A DNA stretch of 64,000 bases from CAVYYW01 sp963772845 (GTDB lineage: Bacteria > Bacillota > Bacilli > Bacillales > Sporolactobacillaceae). The notes beneath the pieces are model-generated. The model worked only from the letters and a program-made list of their open reading frames with translations, had not been told where the DNA came from and did not search any database. The stretch spans positions 744,001 through 808,000 of the forward strand of contig CAVYYW010000014.1 in the NCBI GenBank assembly GCA_963772845.1, written 5' to 3'. This document shows, piece by piece, positions 1 through 10,038 of the stretch (position 1 is its first letter; every line of letters starts with the position of its first letter). The translations under genes and the position numbers were made by a program.

Positions 1-896
1 ATTTCAAGTGTTTTTAGGAATGCTTTCTATTCGACTCTTTGTTGTATTTTCAATGCAAGGCGCACTTGTTCACTTGGTCGATCAGCCAAAACGTTGGAGA
101 CGTCTGTGGAATCAGCGAGAAGCCACTGAAAAGTTCAATTAGAGATTCTCCCCGCCAACTCGGCTATACTTGTGGAAAATTATGGGTTACGGATGATCAG
201 CTTAAGGCAGCGGAACATCTATAAACAAAATGGCTTCAAAATGGTCACAGCAGAGAAAAACATCTTTATTGAAGCGAAAGGTGCGAGACTCCTCGAAAAT
301 GCGCATGCATAAATGAAAGCCAGAAATACCTGAGACTCCTCGAAAATGCTTTGCATTTTCTTCGTGCGAGGTGGTTCCAAAGATGGTATGTCAAGTCCTG
401 CGGAATTAGCGATCCAAGCGAGACTCCGCAGCCACCAACGAACTATGCGAGGAGGCTCGCGGATCGCCCGCGGAAAGCGAGGGAATTTGGCTTTCAAAGT
501 ATTGAATCCGCATTTTCATCGTGCGGTGTGGATTCTAAGATGTTATTGCAAGTCCAACGGGACCAGCACGCGTCCAAAGATCCACTTTGGTTCACAAAGA
601 AATCACACCAAAGTTAGCTGAGGCCGTGCCCGTGGAAAGCGAGCAACCTAGAGCAGAAATCAACAATCCCGAATCACGATACAGCAGCGGACTTTTTCAG
701 TGGCTTCATTAGCGAGCTAATTTCATTTATTTAATAAGCAGTAAGAGTAACAATATTTATGAAAACAGTCTTTTTGTAAAAACAGAGTTTGTAAAAGCAT
801 CTGCATATAATATAATTTAGTATTAACGATATCAACTGAAGATCTATTGAGCAGACTGATCGATTGCAGCTTATTAACACAGGGGGATAACATTTC
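1..896. other. Repeat-rich spacer before the murG paralogue
   Basis: No convincing gene is present: all open frames are short, overlap one another on both strands and lack ribosome sites. Most of the stretch is the composite palindromic repeat listed at 119-707. The last 150 bases are AT-rich and carry the upstream region of the MurG paralogue, whose ribosome site AGGGGGAT lies just before position 890. Short frames in 39-620 were judged to be shadows of the repeat. Confidence 0.7.
119..707. repeat. Composite palindromic repeat with GCCACTGAAAA ends
   Basis: The left end GAAGCCACTGAAAAG (119-133) is matched in inverted orientation by CTTTTTCAGTGGCTTC (692-707). Two modules lie inside. The one around 385-470 has alternating CCTGCGG / CCGCAG and CGCCCGCGGAAAGCGAG blocks. 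The one around 555-655 is nearly identical, in reverse orientation, to the first part of the mobile repeat at 11502-11788 and to 50735-50850. It contains a conserved inverted pair around CCACTTTGG and CCAAAGTTAG. No open frame of note is present. It looks like a non-autonomous, transposed or folded repeat family; the exact unit boundaries are inferred. Confidence 0.6.
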
Positions 897-1952
897 ATGA
901 AGCACATAGTCTTAACTGGCGGAGGTTCCGCAGGGCACGTGACGCCCCACCTTGCCATTATTGACCAGTTGAATGAAGAGGCAATTAAATTAAGTTTTAT
1001 CGGCTCTAAAAACGGTATTGAAAAGGAACTGATTGAAACAACTTCAATTCCTTATTTCAGTGTGTCCACCGGGAAGCTGAGGCGTTATCTTAGTGTAAGG
1101 AATTTCACTGATCTCTTTAGAATTGCAAAAGGTGTTTCGGATTCTTACAGCCTGCTTGGCAGATTAAAACCCGACCTGGTATTTTCAAAAGGCGGATTTG
1201 TTTCGGTTCCAGTCGTTGCAGCCGCAAAGCTACGAGGCATAAAAGTATACCTTCATGAATCTGATCTTACACCGGGGCTTGCGAATAAAATATCAAGCCG
1301 GTTTGCTGATAAAATTTTCACCACTTTTAGAGAAACCATGGATTTACTGCCTAAGGAAAAAAGCGTCCTAACCGGTTCGCCTGTCAGACCGACTGTCCTC
1401 CAAGGAAACAAGCAGAAAGCATTAGACTTTCTCTCCTTCACTTCTGAAAAACCAATAATACTTATTATGGGAGGGAGTCTTGGCTCATTAACTATTAATA
1501 AGCTCATACGGACTCATTTGGATGCTTTAATAAGGGACTTTCAAATTGTTCACTTGTGCGGCAAGGGGAATTTAGATCATTCACTGAATGATCGAGCTGG
1601 CTACAAGCAATTTGAATATTTAAGCGGCGAATTGCCAGATGTTCTTCAGGCCACAAGTATCGTTATCACAAGAGCGGGTTCCAATGTAATTTTCGAGTGT
1701 CTGGCACTCCGTAAGCCAATGTTGCTTATCCCCTTAACTAAGAAACAAAGCCGTGGAGATCAAATATTAAATGCAAAAGCTTTTGAAAAAGAGGGGTTTG
1801 CAGTGGTACTGGAAGAGGAAGCTATGAATCAATCAAACTTTATTGGGATGGTTCGTTCACTTTATGAAAATCGGGAGAAGTTTCATAAAAAAATGGCTCA
1901 AGCCCCATTTCAAAATGGACTTGAGCAAATAATAGAATGGCTAAAAAATTAA
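897..1952 (+). CDS. murG: MurG-like glycosyltransferase (lipid II synthesis), stand-alone paralogue
   Basis: The 351-residue protein matches UDP-N-acetylglucosamine--undecaprenyl-pyrophosphoryl-muramoylpentapeptide transferase, which adds GlcNAc to lipid I on the inner membrane face to make lipid II. The nucleotide-sugar transferase signature GGGSAGHVTPH is at residues 8-18. HESDLTPGLANK, near residue 120, corresponds to the family's acceptor-loop region. A second glycine-rich loop, MGGSLGS, lies near residue 190, and ITRAGSN-FEC marks the UDP-GlcNAc site. Length is normal for the family. The start has AGGGGGAT 8-10 bases upstream. The gene is not next to other division or wall genes, so it is probably an extra copy of the type seen in several Bacillus genomes, not the main dcw-cluster murG. 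It ends convergently with the MATE gene (4-base overlap). Confidence 0.85.
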   Translation: MKHIVLTGGGSAGHVTPHLAIIDQLNEEAIKLSFIGSKNGIEKELIETTSIPYFSVSTGKLRRYLSVRNFTDLFRIAKGVSDSYSLLGRLKPDLVFSKGGFVSVPVVAAAKLRGIKVYLHESDLTPGLANKISSRFADKIFTTFRETMDLLPKEKSVLTGSPVRPTVLQGNKQKALDFLSFTSEKPIILIMGGSLGSLTINKLIRTHLDALIRDFQIVHLCGKGNLDHSLNDRAGYKQFEYLSGELPDVLQATSIVITRAGSNVIFECLALRKPMLLIPLTKKQSRGDQILNAKAFEKEGFAVVLEEEAMNQSNFIGMVRSLYENREKFHKKMAQAPFQNGLEQIIEWLKN

Positions 1953-3317
1953 ATATCAGCTTTCACAGATAGCTCTTTTTTTGTTCGTTGAATGTACCAT
2001 AACCGATACGAGAGACCAACAGCTCCGACAGCAAGCCCTAATATTAAACCGATCCAATAGCCAAAAGGGCCGAGCGAGGTATTGTTTGCCAGTAAATATC
2101 CTGAAGGAAGGCCAATAACCCAGTATGAAATCAGTGCCAAGATGAAAGCGACATTCACATCTTTAAAACCTCTTAAGGCACCCTGAATCGGGGCTGCAAT
2201 AGCGTCTGAAAGTTGGAAAAAAATAGCGTAGATCAAAAACTGACTGATTAAGCTTGCAAGTTCATGATCTGTTGTATACAGGTAAGCAACGTCCTTTTTA
2301 AAAATAAATAGACCAACGGCAAAGATAAATGCCATACCAACTGCCATTGACGATTCCTGCATAACTGTATTGGACAGCATCCTTGATACGTTTTGCTCCT
2401 GCTTCAAATCCGACAGCAATGGTTAACGCCATAGAAATACTGAGCGGAATCATATACAGGAAGGAAGCGAAGTTAAGTGCGGCCTGATGAGCCGCGATGA
2501 CTTCAGTACTGTATCTGCTCATGAGTAATGTGACCGCCGCAAATATGCTTGTTTCAAAGAAAATGGCTAAACCAATCGGCATACCAATTTTAAGCTGTTC
2601 CTGCCAGGCTTTTAGAGCAATAGGGTAAAATTTTTGAAAGAGTCCGTATTCTGAAAATGGCCGTATGCGCAGAAGGACAACAAAACTTATCAGCGTGATG
2701 ATCCAATAAGTAATTGCACTTGCCACACCTGCTCCCGCACCGCCGAGGTCAGGGAAACCCCATTTCCCAAAGATAAATAAATAATTAAAGAAAACATTTA
2801 TAGGTAAAGCAGATAGCGTAATAATCATAGTAATTCTTGTGAAGCCGTGAGCTTCAATAAAAGATCGGTTTACTGTATAAATAAATAGAGGAATAATCCC
2901 AAGTCCAAGTGCTGCTAAATAATCATATGCCACTTGATGTACGTGTGGGTTCAAGCCCATTTGATTTAACACGGGTTCAAGCACAGCAGCCCCTGCTGCA
3001 GCGATCAACACGCCAATAATTATGGCGAGATAAACGGCCTGAAGAAAAGGAAAAGCGAGTTTGTTTCGTTCACCAGCACCAATTAGGTGAGAGACTATAG
3101 GTGTGATACCGAGTAGAATGCCGCTTAACCCTGTAAAGACGGGAACCCACAGGCTTGAACCGATCGCGACACCGGCAAGGTCATCTGGACTTGCATGCCC
3201 TGACATCACAGTATCGAAAAAATTCATAGCGTACATGCCAAGCTGGGTCATTAGGATAGGGAGAAGTATAGATAATAGCAATTTTATTTTTTCAGTTAGT
3301 GAATGAGTCTTGTACAT
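1949..3317 (-). pseudogene. MATE family multidrug exporter, frameshifted
   Basis: Two reading frames on the minus strand together give one NorM-like MATE protein of about 455 residues. The N-terminal frame has the typical start (ILLPILMTQLGMYAMNFFDTVMSG) followed by several membrane helices. It leaves the family sequence after GAKRIKDAVQYSYAGI. The second frame resumes at SSMAVGMAFIFAVGLF and carries the last helices. The frame change lies near 2345-2355. The family exports cationic drugs in exchange for Na+ or H+. The start ATG at 3317 is preferred because AAAGG precedes it; an upstream TTG at 3338 is also in frame. Nothing else in the gene looks decayed, so this may be a sequencing indel. 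Confidence 0.8.
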
Positions 3318-3391
3318 ATCTATCAGCCTTTCAAGCAATCTATAGGTCTTTAGGATATCATACTTTTATATATGGGCAGGAGCTGAAAATC

Positions 3392-4319
3392 ATGAACATG
3401 TCTTCATCACTTTCTTTTTCTAAGGATGCCTGTAGCTGGCTTAACGAACAGTTGGGGATCATGACGGAAATTATAAGCATCATTCCCTTAAAAGGGGGAA
3501 TTTCAACCTCTCTCTTCGAAGTTCGTTACATGCATGAAACTCAGTTGAAAAAAGCTGTTTTGCGATTTTATGATAACAACGACTGGCTGCTTGAAGAACC
3601 AGATCTGCTAAATCATGAGAAGTGTTCCTTGCAGACTCTAATGAACCAACATGATCTGCCATCTCCGCGTTTTATCGCTGCAGAAGAAACAGGTGCTGTT
3701 TTTGGACATCCGGCTCTGCTAATGTCCCATCTGGAAGGGGAAATGAAGCTCCTTTCTTTTGAAGCGTTTCACTTCAGAGAAATGGTAAAACCAATGATAA
3801 AGCTTCACCGTCATCCCGCTCCTGATTTGCCATGGCGTTATAAACCGTATGTCGATATTAAGACGGTGAGGGTTCCAAAATGGACCAAGGTACCAGAGCT
3901 GTGGGCCAGAAATGATTCAGTTGCTTAATGAGGAACCACCTGAATATGATAGGGTAAGAATTCATCGGGATTATCACCCCTCGAACCTCCTTTGGCAGGC
4001 TGATAAAGTGACGGGTGTTGTCGACTGGATTAACAGCTGTCTTGGTCCTGCGGGGGTTGATCTCAGCCATTGCAGGGTAAATTTAGCTTTCTTACATGGA
4101 ATTGAGGCCGCAGATGCTTTACTGAATGCCTATAAAGTTGAAGTTGGTGCCAACTCATATTATGATAGGTATTGGGATTTAAGAGCATTTGCTGATTTTG
4201 TCTATCCAGGTCCTCCTGATGTCTATAGAGGATGGACGGATATGGGAATCAGTTGGCTTGATGAAAGAATAATGGTCGAGCGGGCCGATCGTTATCTTAT
4301 ACATCTTTTGAAAGAATAA
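3392..4319 (+). pseudogene. Aminoglycoside/choline kinase-like phosphotransferase, frameshifted
   Basis: The two halves are in different frames and join near 3893-3912, next to a GGG run. The N-terminal half holds the nucleotide-binding lobe (SFSKDACSWLNEQLG, then FYDNNDWLLEEPDLLNHE and LPSPRFIAAE). The C-terminal half has the catalytic loop HRDYHPSNLLW, with the Brenner motif HxDxxxxN, and the metal-binding VVDWINSCLGPAGVDLSH. Restored length is about 309 residues, typical of APH-family kinases. Substrates of this family include antibiotics, choline, homoserine and sugars, and nothing in the sequence decides between them. It is divergent from the MATE gene. The ATG at 3392 was chosen because the family alignment begins there. 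Confidence 0.75.
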
Positions 4320-4461
4320 CAATGCTTGAATTACTATAACGTTTTTTTACCGGTATTAAATATTCTGTTATATTATAATTGAAAGTATGTTAAAATTAAC
4401 TTAGATGGTTACTGAAAAAATTTTATTGAATCTAAATGGATGATCTGATGGAGGGCTAATT

Positions 4462-5460
4462 ATGACGGAACAAAATGAACTTTATGATATTACAATTATA
4501 GGTGGAGGGCCATCAGGCTTATTTGCGGCTTTCTATGCAGGACTAAGACAAATGAAAGTTAAAGTTATTGAGAGCATGCCTCAGCTCGGAGGCCAGCTTG
4601 GTGCACTTTATCCTGAAAAATTCATTTATGATGTCGCAGGATTTCCAAAGGTTTCTGCTAGAGAACTGGTAGAGCGTTTGAAGGAGCAGGCTGAACAGTT
4701 TGATCCGACTTTTGTGCTTGACCAAACAGTGGAAACGTTGGTTCGCACAGAAGATCAAAATATCGTCCTGACTTCCACAACTGGTGAGCAGCATTTCACT
4801 AAAACCGTTGTCATAACTGGGGGCGTTGGTGCTTTCCAGCCGAGAAGACTTGAGGCTGAATCAGCAGGTTTATATGAAGGGAAGAACCTTCACTATTTTG
4901 TTGATAATATGAATGTATTTTCAGGTCAAAAAGTGTTAATATGCGGCGGAGGAGACTCAGCGGTAGATTGGGCGAACATGCTCGATTCCATCGCGGAAGA
5001 AGTAACCTTGATTCACAGACGGGATAATTTCCGTGCGCATGAGCACAGTGTTGCGCAGCTTAAAAACTCCAATGTTAAAATACAGACCCCTTACCAGGTA
5101 AAGGAATTAAAAGGGGACGGCGTGAAAATTTCAAAAGTTGTTCTTGAAAAAATAAAGAGTGATGAATGCATTGAACATGACGTTGATGCCGTGATTGTTA
5201 ACTATGGTTTTGTATCATCTCTTGGACCAATCAAAGACTGGGGCATTGATATTCAAAAGAACTCCATTCTCGTTAATACTAAAATGGAAACGAATATTCC
5301 CGGCGTTTATGCTGCGGGCGATATCTGTACGTATGAAGGCAAAGTTAAACTGATTGCGACCGGATTCGGTGAGGCACCAACAGCTGTTAATAATGCGAAG
5401 CACTACTTAGATCCAAAATCCCGAACACAGCCGATGCACAGCACAAGCATGTTCGGTTAA
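4462..5460 (+). CDS. yumC: Ferredoxin--NADP reductase, YumC type
   Basis: The 332-residue flavoprotein has the length of B. subtilis YumC. FAD binding is shown by GGGPSGLFAAFYAG at residues 14-27 and by GDICTYEGKVKLIATG near residue 285. The NADP domain has GGGDSAVDWA near residue 165. The family resembles thioredoxin reductase but lacks the CxxC redox pair, as here. It passes electrons between NADPH and ferredoxin or flavodoxin in the cytoplasm. The start follows GGAGGG about 8 bases upstream. The gene stands alone, with an AT-rich upstream region and a weak hairpin plus T-run downstream. Confidence 0.9.
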   Translation: MTEQNELYDITIIGGGPSGLFAAFYAGLRQMKVKVIESMPQLGGQLGALYPEKFIYDVAGFPKVSARELVERLKEQAEQFDPTFVLDQTVETLVRTEDQNIVLTSTTGEQHFTKTVVITGGVGAFQPRRLEAESAGLYEGKNLHYFVDNMNVFSGQKVLICGGGDSAVDWANMLDSIAEEVTLIHRRDNFRAHEHSVAQLKNSNVKIQTPYQVKELKGDGVKISKVVLEKIKSDECIEHDVDAVIVNYGFVSSLGPIKDWGIDIQKNSILVNTKMETNIPGVYAAGDICTYEGKVKLIATGFGEAPTAVNNAKHYLDPKSRTQPMHSTSMFG

Positions 5461-5468
5461 TCATCAGA

Positions 5469-5507
5469 AAAGAGGACCTGACCTGAGAGGGTTTGGTTCT
5501 TTTTTTT
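5469..5507 (+). terminator. Probable terminator after yumC
   Basis: An imperfect hairpin (AAGAGGACCTGACC against GGGTTTGGTTCTT) is followed by a run of eight T. The stem has mismatches, so confidence is moderate. Confidence 0.45.
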
Positions 5508-5625
5508 GTCTTAAGCGAGTAATAACAGTACCATACTACTGCTTTGCAGGGACCTTGCAGGCGTATACTGAACAGAATAATGTATAATGAGAAAAAATGT
5601 TTAATAACACAAGGAGTTTTGCACC

Positions 5626-6801
5626 ATGCCTGATATTAATTTGGAAGAAACGATAAAGAAAGTCGTTCCTGTTTTAGAGGAAAAAGGAATTGATTACCTC
5701 ATTGAGGAGGAAGCTGCTCTTTACCTGCAGAATGTGGACCTGAACGTAAACAAGCTGGATGTTACTGTTCAGTGGGACAGATTTCATGAGCTGGCAAACC
5801 TTTTTAATGATTATGATTATGAAATTGAAGATGATCAGCCGTTGTATTGGTCTTTTAAAATTATAGATTTACAGCTTCCAGTCGTTATTAAGGCTTTCCC
5901 CAATGAAGTGATTCAATCAGATTCTTACCGAGTGGAAAATAATTATGCAGAGCTCGAACTTTGGGTTAAACATTATGATTTTTATTACTTTAAAAAAGAA
6001 GAACCTTATAAATTAGAAATTCAGCGGATGTTAATGAAGCTCCAGCAAAGTCATTTGTATGTAAATGATGTGGCCTGGAATCAAGAGGCCTATGATGCTT
6101 GGGTCAATCGGTTCGGAACACCTGAGGAAGCTGCTAAAAAAATTAAAGAAAATCCGTATTTAAAACTACCTAAAATTCTCCCTCACCTTGGGCAACTTCA
6201 AGGCAAAAAAGTCCTTCATCTGATGGGATCCCATGCCACGAAAGCGATCGCCATGGGGATGTTAGGAGCGGACACAACGGTTCTTGATCTTTCCCAGGAA
6301 AACGCCAGATATGCACAAGAAGTTGCAGATAAAGCTGAGGTGAATCTTACTTATATTGTTTCGGATGTTCTAGAGGCGCCAAGATATTTATCGGGAAAGA
6401 CATTTGATCTGCTATTGATGGAGCTTGGGGTAATGCATTATTTTGTAGACCTTTTCGTCCTAGCCAAGACCATTTATGATTTATTGGAAGATGGCGGGGA
6501 ATTTCTGCTTCATGAATTTCACCCGATTTCTACTAAATTGATCCGTTCAAGCGGGAAAAAGCATAAAGCTGACGGGAATTATTTTGACCGTAGCATCCAT
6601 CACAAGAAGGTGGCATTTTCGAAGCATTTAAAAACGTCTTCCGCAGAACAATCCGTCATTCAGAGGTATTGGACAATGGGAGAAATAATTACCGTTTTTG
6701 CACAAGCGGGCTTGGTTTTAAAACAATTTGAAGAGTATCCAAATATGAAAAAAGCTGATTCGGGGTTACCGAAAACATTTTTGCTTGTTTTTCAGAAATG
6801 A
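5626..6801 (+). CDS. Class I SAM-dependent methyltransferase with extra N-terminal domain
   Basis: The 391-residue protein has a C-terminal methyltransferase domain from about residue 180. The SAM-binding stretch is GKKVLHLMGSHATKAIAMGMLGA, followed by the acidic VLDLSQEN and then DLLLMELGVMHYF and LLEDGGEFLLHEFHP. The first 150 residues form a separate acidic, aromatic-rich region that I do not recognise. The substrate is unknown. The start has AAGGAG 10 bases upstream. It is monocistronic: a perfect palindrome follows its stop codon. Confidence 0.75.
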   Translation: MPDINLEETIKKVVPVLEEKGIDYLIEEEAALYLQNVDLNVNKLDVTVQWDRFHELANLFNDYDYEIEDDQPLYWSFKIIDLQLPVVIKAFPNEVIQSDSYRVENNYAELELWVKHYDFYYFKKEEPYKLEIQRMLMKLQQSHLYVNDVAWNQEAYDAWVNRFGTPEEAAKKIKENPYLKLPKILPHLGQLQGKKVLHLMGSHATKAIAMGMLGADTTVLDLSQENARYAQEVADKAEVNLTYIVSDVLEAPRYLSGKTFDLLLMELGVMHYFVDLFVLAKTIYDLLEDGGEFLLHEFHPISTKLIRSSGKKHKADGNYFDRSIHHKKVAFSKHLKTSSAEQSVIQRYWTMGEIITVFAQAGLVLKQFEEYPNMKKADSGLPKTFLLVFQK

Positions 6802-6829
6802 AATATTAATTCACAAATGAATTAATATT
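6802..6829. repeat. Perfect 12-bp inverted repeat after the methyltransferase gene
   Basis: The arms AATATTAATTCA and TGAATTAATATT are separated by CAAA, directly after the stop codon. No T-run follows, so it is not a standard terminator. It lies about 120 bases upstream of the acyl-CoA ligase start and could be an operator or an mRNA 3'-end hairpin. Confidence 0.6.
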
Positions 6830-6946
6830 CGGACAATTATCTTGTCACCTCCTATGAAAACGCTTAGAATGTAACTATAATAATATTTTTACGGCTATTA
6901 TTCTAATGTTACGAAGAGAATGAGGCGTGCTAAAGGGGGAAGTAAG

Positions 6947-8563
6947 ATGATGAATACACCGCTGACTTTAGTCGGCATGATCGAGAGAGCAGAAAAATAT
7001 TTTCCGAAAAAAGGGGTTGTTTCCAGAACCTCTACGGGTATTTCAAGGATCAGTTACAAAGAAATTGCGGCCCGAACCCGCTCGCTTTCCAGTGTACTTA
7101 AATCCCTTGGTGTTAAGAAAGGCGAAAAGGTAGGGACGCTTGCGTGGAATCATCATCGCCACCTTGAAGCCTATTTTGCAATTCCGTGCATAGGCGCTGT
7201 ACTGCATACGATTAATATTCGGTTATCAGAAGAGCATTTAATTTACATTATTAATCATGCTGAAGATCAAGTGCTCCTTATTGATGACGACATTGTCCCT
7301 TTAATAAATAAAATTAAAGACAAGCTGACAACAGTTAAAGCATTTATAATAATGACCGATCACGCCGAACTGCCTGAAAACAACCTGGATCCTGTGTATT
7401 CTTATGAAGAGCTCCTTGCAGGTGGAGATTCATCATTTGAATTCGATCATACAATCGATGAACTGGACCCTGCCGGGATGTGCTACACTTCGGCTACTAC
7501 AGGCAAGCCTAAAGGCGTCGTATATACGCACAGAGGGATATACCTTCACAGCTTCTCTCTTGGTTTGAATGACACAATGGGATTGTGTGAGCGGGACGTC
7601 AGCATGCCGGTTGTTCCCATGTTTCATGTCAATGCTTGGGGAACCCCGTTTGCGTGCACCTGGTTTGGAGCAACTCAGGTACTGCCCGGACCATATTTTA
7701 CACCGAAGCTTTTGGCAGAATTGATCGAATCAGAGCAGGTTACCCTGACAGCAGGTGTGCCCACTATATGGAATGGTTTGCTGAATGAACTTGAAAAAGG
7801 CGACTATGATATGAGCAGTCTTCGGACGATTGTCTGCGGAGGAGCAGCAGCGCCAAAAGGGCTGATCAGAACATTTGAAGAAAAATACGAAATTCCATTT
7901 ATGCATGCTTACGGAATGACAGAAACCACCCCTCTGGTAACCGTTTCCCGCGTAAAGTCCTATGAGGAAGATTTGCCTTATAATGAGAAGCTCGAAATAA
8001 AGAGCAAACAGGGTCTTGTGGTTCCTGGTCTTGATATCCGGGTCATTAATCAGAACGGTGATGTTAAACAAGATGGAAAAGACATGGGTGAACTGTTAAT
8101 TAAAGGCCCGTGGATAGCTGATGAGTATTATAAAAACGATCGAAGTATGGAATCGTTTAAAGACGGCTGGCTATACACAGGTGATATTGCAACCCTTGAT
8201 AAAGAAGGCAACCTCAAATTAGTGGACCGTACCAAAGATTTAGTGAAAAGCGGAGGGGAATGGATCTCATCTGTCGATTTGGAAAATGCACTTATGGCGC
8301 ATCCTGATGTTTTTGAAGCAGCAGTTATTGCTGTTCCTCATCCAAAATGGCAAGAACGTCCGCTTGCCTGTGTTGTTTTAAGAGATGCCGTGAACGCTCC
8401 AGCAACAAAAGAAGATCTCATTCAGTTTCTGGCTCCGCAATTTGCAAAATGGTGGTTGCCTGATGAAGTGATTTTCATGGATGAAATCCCCAAAACATCT
8501 GTTGGGAAATTTCTCAAGAGGGCACTTCGTGAAAAGCTTAAAGATTACGAAAAACTTTCTTAG
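6947..8563 (+). CDS. AMP-forming acyl-CoA synthetase (fatty acid--CoA ligase)
   Basis: This is an ANL-superfamily adenylating enzyme of 538 residues that activates a carboxylic acid with ATP and joins it to CoA. The ATP-binding loop is YTSATTGKPKGVVYTH, the adenine-contact motif AYGMTETTPL, the hinge region YTGDIATLDKEGNLKLVDRTKD, and the C-terminal catalytic lysine lies in KTSVGKFLKR. Overall it resembles medium- or long-chain fatty-acyl-CoA ligases, but chain length cannot be read from sequence. The start at 6947 is chosen because AAAGGGGGAAG ends 5 bases upstream. An ATG at 6920 is in frame but lacks a ribosome site. A strong terminator follows. Confidence 0.85.
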   Translation: MMNTPLTLVGMIERAEKYFPKKGVVSRTSTGISRISYKEIAARTRSLSSVLKSLGVKKGEKVGTLAWNHHRHLEAYFAIPCIGAVLHTINIRLSEEHLIYIINHAEDQVLLIDDDIVPLINKIKDKLTTVKAFIIMTDHAELPENNLDPVYSYEELLAGGDSSFEFDHTIDELDPAGMCYTSATTGKPKGVVYTHRGIYLHSFSLGLNDTMGLCERDVSMPVVPMFHVNAWGTPFACTWFGATQVLPGPYFTPKLLAELIESEQVTLTAGVPTIWNGLLNELEKGDYDMSSLRTIVCGGAAAPKGLIRTFEEKYEIPFMHAYGMTETTPLVTVSRVKSYEEDLPYNEKLEIKSKQGLVVPGLDIRVINQNGDVKQDGKDMGELLIKGPWIADEYYKNDRSMESFKDGWLYTGDIATLDKEGNLKLVDRTKDLVKSGGEWISSVDLENALMAHPDVFEAAVIAVPHPKWQERPLACVVLRDAVNAPATKEDLIQFLAPQFAKWWLPDEVIFMDEIPKTSVGKFLKRALREKLKDYEKLS

Positions 8564-8578
8564 AATTTCTATAAACTT

Positions 8579-8619
8579 AAAAACACCAACTGTCACTAAA
8601 GGCGGCTGGTGTTTTTTTT
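8579..8619 (+). terminator. Rho-independent terminator after acyl-CoA ligase
   Basis: AAACACCA pairs with TGGTGTTT around an 18-20 base loop, and a run of eight T follows. Confidence 0.75.
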
Positions 8620-8694
8620 ATGGAAAATTTTGCTCTTCATGAAAGAAACCTGTTGAGGTTGGTTAGACTGTTTTAAAAAAAGGATGAACGTAAA

Positions 8695-10038
8695 ATGGAT
8701 CATGTTGTTATTGCCCGATCGATGTTTGGAACGACAATGGGCTTTCATATAATCTTTGCAACGCTTGGTGTGGGCATTCCATTGATGGTTTTTTGCGCCG
8801 AATGCATGTATCAGCGAACAAAGGATGAGGATTACGCAGTCATGGCGCTACGTTGGACGAGAGGATTCGCGGTACTTCTCGGTGTCGGTATCCCCACAGG
8901 GACCATTGCCGGTGTCCAGCTTGCCTTGCTTTGGCCGGGATTTATGGAAATTGTGGGGAAGGTTATTTCATTGCCTTTTCAAATTGAACTCTATGCTTTT
9001 TTTCTGGAAGCTCTATTTATGTCCATATATATATATGCAAGAGATCGCTTATCGCCTGCTTCAAGGTTAATTTCTGTCTTTTTAGTTACCATTGGTGCTG
9101 CTGCTTCCGCTGTTTTAATTTCAAATATTCATGCCTTCGAGGGAACGCCTGCAGGGTTTGATTATCATAATGGTCAAGTAACAAACGTTCATCCCTGGAA
9201 AGCCTTTTTTAATCCCAGTTTTTTGGTAACAGCAGAGCATGTTGGGATTTCTGCTTTTATGACAGGTGCCTTTATGATGGCAACGATTGCGTCTTACAAA
9301 ATGCTGAAAACGAAACACAATATTCGTTTATATACGTTTCACCGCAAAGCGCTTATGCTGTCTCTTGTTATTGGCGGGATTTTTAGTGTCGTGACTGCAT
9401 TAAACGGCCATGAATCTGCACAGGCCCTTCATCAGTTTCAGCCTGAAAAGCTTGCAGCCGCAGAAGGACTTTTTAACACTGAATCGCATGCGCCATTAAC
9501 TGTTGGCGGTGTGGTAGATGCGAAATCTGAATCCGTAAAATATGGAATTGAAATACCAGGTGGCTTAAGCTTTCTTTCGGGCAATCGTTTTGATGAAGTC
9601 GTCCAGGGATTGAATGACTATCCCAAGAGCGAATGGCCGCCTTTATTTGTACATGTTTTGTTTAATATTATGGTTGCAATCGGCTTTTTTCTGTTGTTTC
9701 TATCCATTGCAGGTTTCTTTTGGAGGCACTGGTTTAAACGTGAACGATTTCCTAAATGGCTGATGTGGCTTTTTGTTATGGCCGGACCGCTTGCGATTAT
9801 TGCGATTGAAGCTGGCTGGATCTTTGCGTGTACGGGGAGGCAGCCGTGGATCATATACAAAGTTATGTTAACTTCAGAAGCTGCAACTGATGGAGGACAC
9901 TTGGCCATGCTCTTTTCATTATTCATGATTATATATCTGATTCTTGCTATCTCAAGCCTATGTGTCCTTTATTTTATGTTTAAAAGACAGCCTTTATTAA
10001 AAGAATTAGGCTATCCAGAGGATGGTGAAAAAGCATGA
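8695..10038 (+). CDS. ythA: Cytochrome bd-type quinol oxidase subunit I
   Basis: The 447-residue protein has about nine hydrophobic segments. It carries heme-ligand histidines in the N-terminal GTTMGFHIIFATLGVG and in the EHVGISAF helix, and the conserved GRQPWIIYKVMLTSEA motif near residue 380. The quinol loop is short, as in the cyanide-insensitive CioA/YthA branch; B. subtilis YthA is the closest type I recall. With subunit II it oxidises quinol and reduces oxygen to water without pumping protons across the membrane. Subunit II follows with a 4-base ATGA overlap, so translation is coupled. Confidence 0.88.
   Translation: MDHVVIARSMFGTTMGFHIIFATLGVGIPLMVFCAECMYQRTKDEDYAVMALRWTRGFAVLLGVGIPTGTIAGVQLALLWPGFMEIVGKVISLPFQIELYAFFLEALFMSIYIYARDRLSPASRLISVFLVTIGAAASAVLISNIHAFEGTPAGFDYHNGQVTNVHPWKAFFNPSFLVTAEHVGISAFMTGAFMMATIASYKMLKTKHNIRLYTFHRKALMLSLVIGGIFSVVTALNGHESAQALHQFQPEKLAAAEGLFNTESHAPLTVGGVVDAKSESVKYGIEIPGGLSFLSGNRFDEVVQGLNDYPKSEWPPLFVHVLFNIMVAIGFFLLFLSIAGFFWRHWFKRERFPKWLMWLFVMAGPLAIIAIEAGWIFACTGRQPWIIYKVMLTSEAATDGGHLAMLFSLFMIIYLILAISSLCVLYFMFKRQPLLKELGYPEDGEKA

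Noticed and set aside
346..621. Overlapping 88-92 codon frames on both strands
   Set aside because: They follow the CCGCGG-rich repeat module, where several frames are open by composition.
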